A stretch of 64,000 nucleotides of DNA from Dactylis glomerata (GCA_007115705.1 QXEO01000143.1:2633874-2697873); one strand, 5' to 3'. Positions 30,371 to 42,713 are shown, numbered from the stretch's first letter. Numbers and translations are program-made. The notes: generated by a model from the letters alone, not told the origin.

Positions 30371-31198
30371 ATGCCTCGCCGTCGCTTGACAACCTACGCC
30401 ATGCTCCCTCGAGGCGGTTCCGGCGCGCCACCAGCACCACCACCCCCACCTCCACCCCCGCCGCCGCCGCTGCAGGACCCAGCTCCACCGCAGGGCGAGG
30501 AGGAGGAGGACTCCGACGACAAGGAGTTCCTCGCCGAGCTGCCGACGGACGCGGAGGCGGAGGAGGCCGCCGCGGAACAGAGAGCGATCGTAGCGTCGTT
30601 CGAGACGCAATGCCGTGACCGGGCGGCGCAGGAGCTCATGGCCGCCGAGAGGAGGGCGGCAGCGGTAAGGCTGGCGGAGGACCATACTGCCGCCCGCGCC
30701 GACGCCCACCGCCGCAACATCGAAGCGGCGAGGGCTGCTATGGCGGAGGCTGAGAGACGCCTCTTCCGGGCGGACGTGGCCGTAGGGCTCACGAAGGTGG
30801 CGGCGGAGCGCCAGCGCCGCGAGCATCAGTACCCTCTCCCCTCCTTGAACGCATCGGCGCAGCGAGCGCAGGAGCGCCGCACCTTCATCTCATCCCTCGA
30901 GGAGGCCGACCGCGACCGCAGCCAGCGCACGGCGGAGGAGAACCGTCGCCGCCGCGGGATGGTTTCCGGCCGCCTGTCCGATGACGGAGCTGGGCCGTCC
31001 AACGCTTCACCGCCAGCACCATCGGCCGCATCGGTGAACTTATTGGCCGCCGGCGAGAACCGTCGCCGCCGCGGGATGGTTTCCGGCCGCCTGTCCGATG
31101 ACGGAGCTGGGCCGTCCAACGATTCACCGCCAGCACCATCGGCCGCATCGGTGAACTTCGCCGCCGGCGAGGACTCCCACGAAGACCACCTCTTTTAG
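30371..31198 (+). CDS. Pro-rich/Ala-Glu-rich protein with a duplicated 39-residue C-terminal unit
   Basis: Single-exon frame of 275 residues from the first ATG after the TATA box. The N-terminus carries a run of 12 prolines within a PPAP/PPP segment. Residues 40-185 are a charged, Ala/Glu/Arg-rich helical stretch with likely coiled coil (AEEAAAEQRAIVASF, HRRNIEAARAAMAEAERRLF). The C-terminus has two almost identical 39-residue units starting ENRRRRGMVSGRLSDDGAGP (117-bp period, 30938 and 31055). The ending GEDSHEDHLF is acidic. No known domain is recognised. High GC at the codon level, a TATA box and a single long frame support a gene. It could also be a captured sequence of an unseen transposon. 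Confidence 0.6.
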   Translation: MPRRRLTTYAMLPRGGSGAPPAPPPPPPPPPPPLQDPAPPQGEEEEDSDDKEFLAELPTDAEAEEAAAEQRAIVASFETQCRDRAAQELMAAERRAAAVRLAEDHTAARADAHRRNIEAARAAMAEAERRLFRADVAVGLTKVAAERQRREHQYPLPSLNASAQRAQERRTFISSLEEADRDRSQRTAEENRRRRGMVSGRLSDDGAGPSNASPPAPSAASVNLLAAGENRRRRGMVSGRLSDDGAGPSNDSPPAPSAASVNFAAGEDSHEDHLF

Positions 31199-31518
31199 TC
31201 TATTTCATATTTCGCCGTATTTTGTAAAAACTATCTAAATTTCAATGAAATTTATGTAGTATACTGAATTATGTCGAGTTTATATTTTAGGATGGGCGGC
31301 ACGGCTGGGGAACCTCTGTACGCACTCTATTATTGTAGGGTAGTTGTCGCTGGATATGGTAGTAGATTTCACTTCATACTGGATATGGAATGACGTACTG
31401 TCATTGCAAATTGTAGTAGCACATAGTGCTAATTATAGCATAGTTTATTATTCCAAAGAAATAGATGCCTGCACTAAATATGTGCCCATTTCTTTCAGAA
31501 AAGCTTGCAAGTCTCCAG

Positions 31519-32483
31519 ATGGACCCAATGATTGACCATATCGCCACTAAGGTGCAGGTTATACAAATTTCTATTTCTGGCAATTGTGTTTTTAGGTGCT
31601 ACACAACATTGTAATAAGCATAATCTCTATTTTTAGGCTGATGCCTGTACTAGCCGGAAGAACCGTTTTGTCGATTATTTCAAGCTATTTAAAATCAAGT
31701 ATTCTTATGCTATCAACAAATGCAAGAAAGCCACAACCAATAGGGATTACCCCCTCCCTTCATATCAAGGTACTGATCTAGATAGTGAGACTATCTCATC
31801 TTCCAAGACACCTAAATCCAAGGCACGTAGACTCACATCGGGCCCACTCTCATCCTATCGTGGCCCTGCTGAGACTATCTTCATTCGCAGAGGTGTGAAT
31901 CTGTCTAACATGGGTCTGATGATCTTTTAATACATTCTTATGGAGATAAAGATCACTAAGTAGTGCATTTCTTTCTAGGTCCCAAGATAACTGGTGACTT
32001 GGAATTCGACAAGCACTGTGTGTTTGCAAGCAATATCAATCTCACTGGTCGCCAGATTGCCGATCTCAATGCAATGGTTGGTAAACTGAGGCCAACAGTT
32101 CCATACTATATCTGTGAGATGAAGAAGTCACATGTCCTTCGTGGGAAGGCAAAAATGGTAATCTGCTTGACTCTTTTAATCTTCTCATGCACATGAATCT
32201 GTGTTCAAAAACTGACTGTATTCTTGTACTCCAGTACTTTTCAGCAAAGTACAGCAATGCCCACCTCGCCCGCTATCTTCCATGCACCATTTCAACATAT
32301 TGCAGTGAGCAAGATGGTTTCTATAATGTAAGCTTCACCCATCAGGGCAACGGTGTTGCCCAGATGACAGCAAACTAGCCTAAGGTTCTCCAAAAAGCGT
32401 AGATAGAAGAAGGGAATGTGTGCATCTTCACCTTCTTGAATGTGGGGCAGGAGGCTATGTCTGTTCATGTTGAAAAAATGTAG
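31519..32483 (+). pseudogene. B3-domain (REM-like) gene remnant
   Basis: Four exons with GT-AG borders and matching phases: 31519-31551, 31637-31892, 31979-32157 and 32235-32483. The third exon ends with PYYICEMKKSHVLRGKAKM and the fourth starts YFSAKYSNAHLARYLP, the middle of a plant B3 DNA-binding domain. After an in-frame TAG at 32376-32378 and another 36 bases on, the frame continues as EEGNVCIFTFL, the B3 end. A typical intact B3 gene would have an N-terminal B3 domain upstream, not found here. With two stops in the DNA-binding domain and a missing 5' part it is probably a pseudogene. B3 proteins are nuclear transcription factors. Confidence 0.7.
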
Positions 32484-33011
32484 CCTATATATGTTGCGCA
32501 GTTGCTATCAGTTAGTTAATTATGTTATTATATTATTGTGTCACCTGGTAGTCTAAACCATATGCCAATATGTTGCGCAGGCTATGATTACTTGCATTCT
32601 TCTCTGCATGCTTATACTCTATTCACTAAAACCATCTTGTTATGATGAAGTGCCTTAACTCGTACATGATTTTGTGAATTGAATTGTTTGTATTAACTGA
32701 TTGCAACGTGTTGTGCTTTCTGTGATGCACTGATGGTCAATATGTCTATAAATTAAGCTTAGTTGTATTCAAACGGAAACAAAATTGTCTGGTCCAGCGG
32801 CTAGACGGACTAGATAGATGGCATCCAAAATCTAGATAAGAGAATGCACAGCGTAATAGCATATAGAATAACATGTCATAGAAGTTTTACAACTCAAGCC
32901 TTAATGTATAGCATAAACCAGCCGATCAGAATTAGTACTAAACCCTTAATATCTGGCATACAAGTTGAGTTGGTGCAGATGCATACACCACCAGATTAGT
33001 AGTTCAAGTTA
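32484..33011. other. spacer between two convergent B3 remnants
   Basis: AT-rich, no frame and no transposon end recognised. It contains the presumed 3' flanks of both remnants. Confidence 0.4.
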
Positions 33012-33572
33012 TCACTTAACTGGCTTACCTATCGGCACATTACTCATCAGATGAATAAACAGTACTTCCTCATCTGGTTCAAGCTCAAACACAGCCATGT
33101 CATCAACAGACATGCGTGAGGCGGTCACAAGCGTGCTCCAGTTAGTTGTAATCTGGGCACGACCATCGTTGCCCATCCGAAGCTTGACGTAATGCATATC
33201 CTGCTCAGTTTCACCTTCAGGTGCATACGGGTCATCGGCGCAGGCTGGCACCATAATATCTCCTGCTTCCAGGTACTGCTTGAGATAGAGCTGGCTGTAC
33301 GGCTTCGAAAATACCTGATATGATAGTATAGATACTAGGGTGTCATGCAGTTGAGCAAACACGTTAGTATTCACTGTGCACAATGAAATCTTACCATCTT
33401 TGACTTCCCTTTAGCTGTCAGAGACTTCTTGACAGAGCAGACATACAAAGGGATCACCGGATTAGCACTATCAAGCCTCCGTGAGAGCAATTTGAGAAGT
33501 CCTATCCTTACATAAGACATTGGTACATCATTTCCATAAACGATTTTATTTAGCTCCCAAGGTGCTAGGTCA
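33012..33572 (-). pseudogene. second B3-domain gene remnant, opposite strand
   Basis: On the minus strand, an exon ending at 33395 encodes ANPVIPLYVCSVKKSLTAKG up to KSKM. An 80-bp GT-AG intron (33394-33315) follows. The next exon, 33314-33012, begins VFSKPYSQLYLKQYLEAGDI and stops at TGA. The intron sits at the same codon as in the plus-strand remnant, so both belong to one B3 family. The C-terminal exon contains VKLRMGNDGRAQITTNW and FELEPDEEVLFIHLMS, a complete-looking B3 end. A possible upstream exon with donor GAAG|GTAATA lies near 33806-33687 (contains EACYDCPSDDENC). The 5' end is missing and a retrotransposon starts at 34037, so it is treated as partial. Confidence 0.65.
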
Positions 33573-34036
33573 AGAGCCCCCCCCTTTTATACCCCTAACG
33601 ATGGGACCTACATGAATTATTTCATGAATGAGATATATGTCCTATCTCTCAAATTCTATAACCAGACATGTATAAGTTATTACCTTCATCTGTCAGCGCC
33701 GGTCCTAGATGGGTGTGGTACTGGTAAGTCCTGGGACTGTGCCCAATCACACAGTTCTCATCGTCGGAGGGACAGTCGTAGCATGCTTCATGACGTTGCA
33801 TTGTAACCTGTAATTGTGTGAGGGACAGTTCATTATCATTTTAAAACACGAACATGACAATATAACCAATAGCATTACATAGCTTCCAATAGCAATTTCC
33901 ACTATGATTCGAGCACCACAGCCTTCCTTCCTTCCACGAGCCGGGACCAATGACCCGTTCAAACGAACCGCCCACTTCGCGCCAGTTATCGATCGACGAC
34001 GCTTCGGATTTCGATCGACATTCCGAGCGACGACGC

Positions 34037-35723
34037 TGATACGTCTCAAACGTATCTATAATTTTTGATGCTCCATGCTTGTTTTACACCATTTGCCTAT
34101 TGTTTCGTTACACTTAGTGGCATTTTTATGCATTTTCCGGAACTAACCTATTAACAAGTGCCACAGTGCCAGTTTCCTGTTTTCTGCTGTTTTTGTGTTT
34201 CAGAAGTGATACACAGGAAATATTCTCGGAATTGGACGAAACAAGTTCCTGAAGTCTTATTTTACCCGGAAGCTTCCAGAGATCCGAAGAGGAGTAGGAG
34301 GGGGGCCACCAGGGCCCCACACACAGGGGCGGCGCGGCCAGCCCCTGGCCCGCGCCACCCCCGTGTGAGGGTGCCTGGTCCCTCCTCTGACATCGACCCT
34401 TCGCCTATAAAGACCCCCCGAAGAGAAAAACCTAAGGGCCCGATCAGTTTTCCAGAATACATCGTGATCTGCCGCCGCCGTCGACCCGAAGATCGGGAGG
34501 GTCCAGAAGCTCTTCCCGGCACCCTGCCGGAGAGGGGAATCGCCACCGGAGGTCTTCTTCATCGCCATGCTTGCCTCCGGAGCGATGAGTGAGTAGTCTA
34601 CCTTGGACTATGGGTCCATAGCAGTAGCTAGATGGTTGTCTTCTCCACTATGTGCTTCATGTTTAGATCTCATGAGCTGCCATACATGATTGAGATCACC
34701 GTTATGTAATTCTACATGTTTGGTTTGTTGGGATCCGATGAATATTGGTGTTTATGATTAAGTTGTTGTACTGAATATTATCTTTTGTTATCTCTATGTT
34801 GTTTATGATCTTGCATGCTCTCCGTTGTTAGTAGCTATCTTGGCCGAGTAGTTGCTAGTGACTCCAAGAGGGGGTATTTATGCTCGATAGTGGGTTCATG
34901 CCTCTATTTCACCTGGGGGAGTGACAGAAACCTCTAAGGTGGTAGATGTGTTGTTGCTACTAGGGAGAAAACAACATTCATATGCTCAAGGGCATATGCT
35001 TTGTTTACATTACACACTTTTCTTAATGCAATTATCTGTTGTTCGCAACTTAATACTTGTGTAGTTCTCGGATTGATTCACCACAAGTGGATTATTAGTC
35101 ATAGATGCAGTTGGATGGCGGTCTATGTATTTTGTTGTAATGCCCAGAGTAAATCTCATAGTGATCTTCTTGACATATCACGTTATCTCTATTCTATCAA
35201 TTGCCCGACTGTAATTTGTTTACCCAGCATGTGCTATTTTATCTATGGAGAGACACCACTAGTGAACTGTGGACCCCGGTCCTATTTACATCATATTGAT
35301 ATCACCTGTTTACTTTTCTCGTACTGTTTACTTTACTCGCATACTATATTGTTTTCCACTCGATACGCTCATAACCTTTGTTTCAAGCAAACCGGTGAGA
35401 TTGACAACCTCATCGCAAGTTGGGAACAAAGTATTTGTTTGTGTGTGTGCAGGTTCCGCGCTGCTACTGGCTGAAGACGAGTCAACAAGTATCGTTAACG
35501 GCGCCCTTGTTGGAGTGTTACTAAGCCAGTGCGCATCACCTTCAGTCGTCATTGTCTCTCCTCTCCTGATCGATAAACCTTGGTATCTTAACTGAGGGAA
35601 AACTAGCTGCTACACTCATCATACCTTCCTTTTGGGGTTTCCAACGGGCTGGTTATTCACCACGCACAAGGACTTACTGCTCCACGCCAGCAGCCTCTTT
35701 TCTGGCGCCATCACCAAGTAGCA
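34037..35723 (+). repeat. 5' LTR of the Athila-like element
   Basis: Begins TGATACGTCTCAAACG and ends CACCAAGTAGCA. It contains a TATA box near 34406 in CGCCTATAAAGACC followed by a GC-rich leader. ORFs read inside it recur in the 3' LTR and are not genes. A diverged solo copy lies at 61488-63119. Confidence 0.92.
34406..34412 (+). promoter_or_regulatory. LTR TATA box
   Basis: TATAAAG within the LTR, repeated in the 3' LTR at 41281. From the 3' LTR it could drive read-through towards the exonuclease gene. Confidence 0.6.
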
Positions 35724-35733
35724 GCTTCTTTTC

Positions 35734-35751
35734 TGGCGCCGTTGCCGGGGA
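35734..35751 (+). other. primer binding site (tRNA-Asp type)
   Basis: TGGCGCCGTTGCCGGGGA starts 10 bp downstream of the LTR end. This is the standard minus-strand primer site of Athila-type elements. Confidence 0.8.
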
Positions 35752-35919
35752 GGAGAGAAGACTTCTGCGAGGGGAGTTCTTCGCACACACATTCTTTACT
35801 TTGTTATTTGTTTTGCTTTACTTTATTTTATTTTACCTGCATTGCTTTTTATATCAAAAACCCAAAAAAATTAGAATCCTTGGTAGCTGTTTTTACTTGT
35901 TTACTTTCGTTTTGCTGAA

Positions 35920-37983
35920 ATGGCCAATCCTGAAAACACCAAGTTGTGTGACTTCACTAGCACAAACAATAGTGATTTTATCTGCACTCCTATTGCACCA
36001 CCTGCTACTGCTGCAAACTTTTATGAGATTAAGCCTGCTTTATTGAACCTTGTTATGAAAGAGCAATTTTCTGGTGCTAGTACTGAAGATGCTGCAGCTC
36101 ATCTCAACAATTTTGTTGAGCTATGTGAGATGCAGAAATATAAGGATGTTGATAGTGATATTATTAAGCTCAAGTTGTTTCCTTTTTCTTTGAGAGGAAA
36201 AGCTAAAGATTGGTTGCTGTCTTTGACTAAGAATAGTATTGATTCATGGGCTAAGTGTAAGGATGCTTTTATTGGTAGATAATATCCTCCTGCTAAGATT
36301 ATAGCTTTGCGTAGCAATATTATGAAGTTTACTCAGTTTGATAATGAACATGTTGCTCAAGCTTGGGAAAGAATGAAATCTATGATAAAGAATTGCCCCA
36401 CTCATGGACTGACTACTTGGATGATTATCCAAACTTTTTATGCAGGACTGAATTTTTCTTCAAGGAACCTACTTGATTCAGCTGCTGGAGGCACTTTTAT
36501 GTCCCTTACCTTGGGCGCCGCATCAAAGCTTCTCGACAACATGATGGTAAATTATTCTGAATGGCACACCGAGAGAGCTCCACAAGGTAAGAAGGTAAAT
36601 TCTGTTGAGGAAACCTCTTCCTTGAATGATAAGATTGATACCATTATGGCTATGCTTGCTAATGATAGGACTCATGTCGATCCTAATAATGTTCCTTTGG
36701 CCTCTCTGGTTGCTCAAGAAGAGCATGTTGATGTGAATTTCATTAGAAACAATAATTTTAACAACAATGCTTATAGGAACAATTTTGCTAGTAACAATTA
36801 TAGGCCGTATCCTTCTACCAATGGTAATGGTTATGGTAACTCTCATGGTAATTCCTACAACAACACTAGGGCCGCGCCCTCCGAGCTTGAGGTAATGCTC
36901 AAGGACTTCATCGGTAAGCAAACTGTTTTAACAAGTCTGTTGAGGAAAAATAAGGCAAAATTGATATTCTTGCTTCTAAAGTTGATAGCCTTGCTCATGA
37001 TTTTGAACTTTTGAAACTAAAAGTGTTTCCTAATGATGTGAAAGAGAACAATGTTTTTGCTACCGCTAATGCCATCCAAGTTGGAATTGATGAAAATATT
37101 AGATTGTTAGCGGAATTGCATGCCAGGTGGGAAAGAGAAGATGAGATGGCTAGAGAGATGGAGGTATGTACTATTACTACCTCTAATGATGTTGCTCCTA
37201 CTGGTAGCAATCCTCTTACTTCGATTGGTGCAGAGAAAACTCCCACTCCTTGTGTTAAAAAAACCTAAAACTGCCAAAACTTTTTCTCAAAAGAGTGCTG
37301 AAATTTTTCGGAGTGTGGAAGATGATAGCTCTATTTCTTTTAATGATTTTGATGTTGATGGCTGCAATATATCTGAAGTAATTTTGTTCTTGCAAAAGCT
37401 TGCTTTGACTCCCAATGCTAGTTCTTTAAATATTGCTTTTACTAAGCATATTACCAATGCTCTTATAAAGATTAGGGATGAAAAGTTGAAGCAAAAAGCC
37501 TCTGTTCCCAAGAAGTTAGAAGATGGTTGGGAACCCATCATCGATATGCATGTTAATGGTTATGATTGCCATGCTTTATGTGATCTAGGTGCTAGTATTT
37601 CTCACATGCCTAGAAAGATTTATGACATGCTTGATTTACCACCGCTTGAAAAATGTTATTTTGATGTTCCTATTGCTGATGTTGCTAAGAAGAAACCTTT
37701 GGGAAGAATTAATGATGTTCTTATTGTGGTTAACAATAACCTTGTTCCCGTTGATTTTCTTGTTATGGACGTTGAATGCCATGCTTCATGTCCTATTATT
37801 TTGGGAAGACCCTTTCTTCGAACTGTAGGTGCTATCATTGATATGAGGGATGACACTATCAAATATCAATTCCCACTTAAGAAAGGTATGGAACACTTCC
37901 CTAGGAAAAGAAAGAAATTACTTTTTGACTCTATTCTTAGAGCAAATTATGAGCTTGATGCTTCATCTCTTGATATTACTTGA
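35920..37983 (+). pseudogene. degenerate gag-protease of the Athila-like element
   Basis: The gag frame starts at ATG 35920, with ANFYEIKPALLNLVMKEQFS and LKLFPFSLRGKAKDWLLSL typical of Athila gag. It is broken by TAA at 36280-36282, a 1-bp loss near 36925, a further TAA at 36949, and a shift in an A-run near 37260. An Asn-rich low-complexity stretch lies at 36740-36860. The protease part is open from 37260 to 37983, with the active-site-like CDLGASISHMPRKIYDMLDL near 37585 and SCPIILGRPFLRTVGAIIDM near 37800. Autonomous relatives continue into reverse transcriptase and integrase; this one stops at TGA 37981-37983. With several lesions in gag it cannot make a normal capsid. Confidence 0.85.
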
Positions 37984-40911
37984 TTCGCACTTTTCTGCGC
38001 CTAGCTCAAAGGCGTTAAAGAAAAGCACTCTTGGGAGATAACCCAATGTTTTCTTTTCAGTAATTTTTCTTTTATTTGAGTCTTGGAAGTCATTACTACT
38101 GTAATGACCGCTCTTTATCTTGTTTATTTCGTTTTTGTGCCAAGAGAAGCCTCTAATTTGGGTGAGGTAAAGATTTGGGGATGTTGCTGTCCTGAAACTG
38201 TTTTCGGTGCTGCACCGTAAAAATTCGTGAAAATTCTCTGTTTATCTTTTGGACCTGCGATTTCTTGTGCATATGCCCCAGGTTATATCCAAACTTTTCT
38301 TAGTTGAACACTTTTTGATTTGAGCAACAGAAAATCCCTAAAAAATTCGACCTTTGAGCTGTTCAGTTTTGACAGATTTTCTGCCAATATTTGTGTTTGC
38401 CACTTTATCGCTTTCTTTTGAGTTCTTTTGATCATGGAACTTTTGGGGAGGTTGCTACAGTAGTATATGCTATATATGTGGTGGTTTTGAGTTGAAACCT
38501 GAAGCAAATAGAGGATTGATTATATGTTATGCTTGCACTAATGTTGCTAATAGAATTGTGTTTAGTTTTGTATGAAGGAAGTTTTCAAGTGTAGGGATTG
38601 GAGAATGATGAGATGAGTTGAAGAATGGACAAAAGCTCAAGCTTGGGGATGCCCATGCATCACCCCAAGAAATATCCAAGAAGTACAAGCGTCAAAGCTT
38701 GGGGATGCCCCCGAGGCACCCCTTCTTCATTGGCAAAAATCAGGTCACCTTTCAAAACACTATATTTTTATTGCTTCATGCACTATGTGTTTTTCTTGGA
38801 GCGTCAGTTGTTTTAGTTTTCTTAGTTAGTTTAGTTTGTTTGTTTGCTGCAATAAATGGTTGGACCCCAACAAATTTCTTTTGGAGAAGTTGCCTTGCTT
38901 TTCATTTGCCAAGAACGCTCTAGTTTTCACTCTTATTAAAAATCGAGTGTTCTTCTTTTTCTGCTACTGCTTTTGGTTTTCATTTTCGCCTTGATTTGCG
39001 TTCAGATCTTCTCATATCTTTTCATCAAGGTGTATTTTTGCCTCTGATCTTTATTGGTTTTCATCAAAAGAGGTGTTTATAAAAATTTCAAATGGTGTTG
39101 AAAAAGAGAAAAAGCTTTGTGCAAAATAGTGGTACAAGAAGGAGCTTGTGTAGACTGCGGCTTAGGCTTTTTCATGTCATGCTTGATGTCTTTTTGATAG
39201 TATGCTTAATGGTTTTTCTGTAGCATGACTTGTCTCAAATAACTGAGATTGCTTAATGAGCCTTTGAAAAAATCATGCGTTGTTTTTATTGTATGGAAGC
39301 ATTATTTTGGTTTTCTCCTTGATGCTTTATTTGGGTTGACTTGGCGCATGCTCACACATGTTAGACTCTTACAAAGTCGCCAGTAGCCTTCATGATCATT
39401 TAATTTTTGACTTTTGATGCCATCTTATGCTTCTTTTAATGTCGCTTTGCATGATTATGGCCATTATTGCTCTCTTAGTTGGTCGCTCCCAGTCTTTTGC
39501 TAGCCCTCGCCTTGTACTGAGTATGAGCTCTACTCGTGCATCCAACTCCTAAAAGCCAAAGTTTTCCAAAGTGTCCACCATACATACCTACTAGCAATTT
39601 GCTATTCCAAGTAAATTTGACTTGCTTTTATTTTCTCTTCAAATTAAACTCTTACCAGTGTTATGCGAAACTCGGTTAGTAAAGCTCTCACGAACCGGAA
39701 GGCACACTTTACTTTTTCCTGTTCTTAAAAATTTGACATTGTGGTCTCTTATGTTGAGTTGTTATGCTTGCAAGTTGTAAGTTGGATTCTAGCCCATCCA
39801 TGCTGTCATGAGGCAAGCTTTCAACATTGCACTTCTTATTTGAGTTGATATCGTGATCTTTTGTTTATGGATGCCCGCGGTGTGAAATGAATTGGGAATC
39901 TTGTGGGGATCATGGAGTTTGTATATGTGTTAGGGAAACGCCGGGCCGCCAATCTAAGCCATGCATAATTCATGGTGGAAATTTGCAGCATACCCATGGT
40001 GAACATTCGACGACGCATCTCACAATAAAAAGCTAAAAAATATAGCAAATAAAAGAGATGTCGAGGTGTTCATTGTCTGTTTGTCCTGTCATTTTGGTGT
40101 GGGCTTGTTCCATGTCATCGGGCACGGAGGTACCCCATTGGCGGTTCTCAATGATATGCATATACTTACAATGACAAGAGCCTTGCTTGGGACTCTAAGT
40201 AAAGTAGCATGAGGTTTGGGTACTCGTATTCACGGGGCACGAGGTTTTCAACTTATGATTTGTCAAGCATATGCATCATAATTGTTCTCGCATTAACTTT
40301 AACCATTCAAGATGCTTATGATGGGGGCAATGAGAGCTCAAAGCCGGTAAGTACCATAATTTTTGAAGGTTATAAAACTTGCAATCACTGCTTCCCTCTG
40401 CGAAGGGCCTTTCTTTTACTTTTATGTTGAGTCACCACCTTCTTTCTTTATGCACCATTAAGAGAGCATAGTTGTCATTCTTAGTGTGATATGCATTGTC
40501 CCAAAGTTCATTGATTGACTCATATTGTTGGTTTCACTTGTTCTTAAATTATTTGTATCTAGTCGCCCTCTTAAACTTGAAGGTGTCCTATGCATTTATG
40601 TTTTGCTCTCTTTGAAGGACAAGCTGAAAACCTTTTGTATGTTTTTCCTTATGATTTGAACACACGTTTGACTTTCATTGTTTCATTTTCATGATCTTTT
40701 GTTTGTGTTCATTTGCATGTTTACAACATGGTTGCTAAGTTCTTATTGTCATGATTATATCTTCATGCCCATGTTTTAAGTTCTATTGATCCCAGCTCAC
40801 CAATGCTTACATATATGATCAAGATTGTGTAGGTGCATGTCACCTCAAAAATTATTCTTTTGTTATCACTTACCTACTCGAGGACGAGCAGGAGTTAAGC
40901 TTGGGGATGCT
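37984..40911 (+). other. 2.9-kb non-coding 3' internal region of the Athila-like element
   Basis: No domain is found in any frame. A motif AAGCTTGGGGATGC occurs at about 38640, 38697 and 40899. The last copy ends at the 3' LTR and serves as the polypurine tract. Such long untranslated 3' regions are known in Athila-like elements, where an env-like ORF may sit. No env-like frame is open here. Confidence 0.6.
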
Positions 40912-42598
40912 TGATACGTCTCAAACGTATCTATAATTTTTGATGCTCCATGCTTGTTTTACACCATTTGCCTATTCTTTCATTACACTTAGTGGCATTT
41001 TTATGCATTTTCCGGAACTAACCTATTAACAAGTGCCACAGTGCCAGTTTCCTGTTTTCTGCTATTTTTGTGTTTCAGAAGTGATACACAGGAAATATTC
41101 TCGGAATTGGACGAAACAAGTTCCTGAAGTCTTATTTTACCCGGAAGCTTCCAGAGATCCGAAGAGGAGTAGGAGGGGGGCCACCAGGGCCCCACACACA
41201 GGGGCGGCGCGGCCAGCCCCTGGCCCGCGCCACCCCCGTGTGAGGGTGCCTGGTCCCTCCTCTGACATCGACCCTTCGCCTATAAAGACCCCCCGACGAG
41301 AAAAACCTAAGGGCCCGATCAGTTTTCCAGAATACATCGCGATCTGCCGCCGCCGTCGACCCGAAGATCGGGAGGGTCCAGAAGCTCTTCCCGGCACCCT
41401 GCCGGAGAGGGGAATCGCCACCGGAGGTCTTCTTCATCGCCATGCTTGCCTCCGGAGCGATGAGTGAGTAGTCTACCTTGGACTATGGGTCCATAGCAGT
41501 AGCTAGATGGTTGTCTTCTCCACTACGTGCTTCATATTTAGATCTCATGAGCTGCCATACATGATTGAGATCACCGTTATGTAATTCTACATGTTTGGTT
41601 TGTTGGGATCCGATGAATATTGGTGTTTATGATTAAGTTGCTGTACTGAATATTATCTTTTGTTATCTCTATGTTGTTTATGATCTTGCATGCTCTCCGT
41701 TGTTAGTAGCTATCTTGGCCGAGTAGTTGCTAGTGACTCCAAGAGGGGGTATTTATGCTCGATAGTGGGTTCATGCCTCTATTTCACCTGGGGGGGTGAC
41801 AGAAACCTCTAAGGTGGTAGATGTGCTGTTGCTACTAGGGAGAAAACAACATTCATATGCTCAAGGGCATATGCTTTGTTTACATTACACACTTTGCTTA
41901 ATGCAATTATCTGTTGTTCGCAACTTAATACTTGTGGAGTTCTCGGATTGATTCACCACAAGTGGATTATTAGTCATAGATGCAGTTGGATGGCGGTCTA
42001 TGTATTTTGTTGTAATGCCCAGAGTAAATCTCATTGTGATCTTCTTGACATATCACGTTATCTCTATTATATCAATTGCCCAACTGTAATTTGTTTACCC
42101 AGCATGTGCTATTTTATCTATGGAGAGACACCACTAGTGAACTATGGACCCCGGTCCTATTTACATCATATTGATATCACCTGTTTACTTTTCTCGTACT
42201 GTTTACTTTACTCGCATACTATATTGTTTTCCACTCGATACGCGCATAACCTTTGTTTCAAGCAAACCGGTGAGATTGACAACCTCATCGCAAGTTGGGA
42301 ACAAAGTATTTGTTTGTGTGTGTGCAGGTTCCGCGTTGCTGCTGGCTGAAGACGAGTCAATAAGTATCGTTAACGGTGCCCTTGTTGGAGTGTTACTAAG
42401 CCAGTGCGCATCACCTTCAGTCGTCATTGTCTCTCCTCTCCTGATCGATAAACCTTGGTATCTTAACTGAGGGAAAACTAGCCGCTACACTCATCATACC
42501 TTCCTCTTAGGGTTTCCAACGGGCTGGTTATTCACCACGCACAAGGACTTACTGCTCCACGCCAGCAGCCTCTTTTCTGGCGCCATCACCAAGTAGCA
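40912..42598 (+). repeat. 3' LTR of the Athila-like element
   Basis: Same length as the 5' LTR, about 98.6% identical by hand count. It ends directly at the TSD gacgc and about 107 bp upstream of the TATA box of the exonuclease gene. Confidence 0.92.
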
Positions 42599-42705
42599 GA
42601 CGCTTCGTAGTCGCGCGCTGTGATCGGGAACCGGCGCCGGCGACCTTGAAACTCGCCGGCATTCACATCAACGCCGGCGTGCTCCTCTCATCTTCCCTCT
42701 TTCAC

Positions 42706-42713
42706 TATATAAA
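42706..42713 (+). promoter_or_regulatory. TATA box of the exonuclease gene
   Basis: TATATAAA lies 42 bp upstream of the ATG at 42748. The retrotransposon's 3' LTR ends 107 bp further upstream. Confidence 0.65.

Larger units (their letters stand above)
34032..42603 (+). mobile_element. Athila-like Ty3/gypsy LTR retrotransposon lacking pol (non-autonomous)
   Basis: Two 1687-bp LTRs (34037-35723 and 40912-42598), both TG...CA, flanked by a perfect 5-bp TSD gacgc (34032-34036 and 42599-42603). The primer binding site TGGCGCCGTTGCCGGGGA (tRNA-Asp type, usual in Athila-like elements) begins 10 bp after the 5' LTR. The internal part has decayed gag and protease only. Between the protease end (37983) and the 3' LTR there is no reverse transcriptase or integrase. 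By hand count the LTRs differ at about 24 sites, so it is older than the Tat-lineage element at 2266. It would need enzymes from a related full element. Confidence 0.9.

Noticed and set aside
34158..34592. 144-residue Arg/Pro-rich frame (and its copy at 41033-41467) as a gene
   Set aside because: It lies wholly inside both LTRs of the Athila-like element at the same offset and overlaps the LTR leader. No domain is present.
37984..40911. env-like ORF in the Athila-like element
   Set aside because: No frame of useful length with a membrane segment is open. Only short Phe/Leu-rich frames from T-rich DNA occur.
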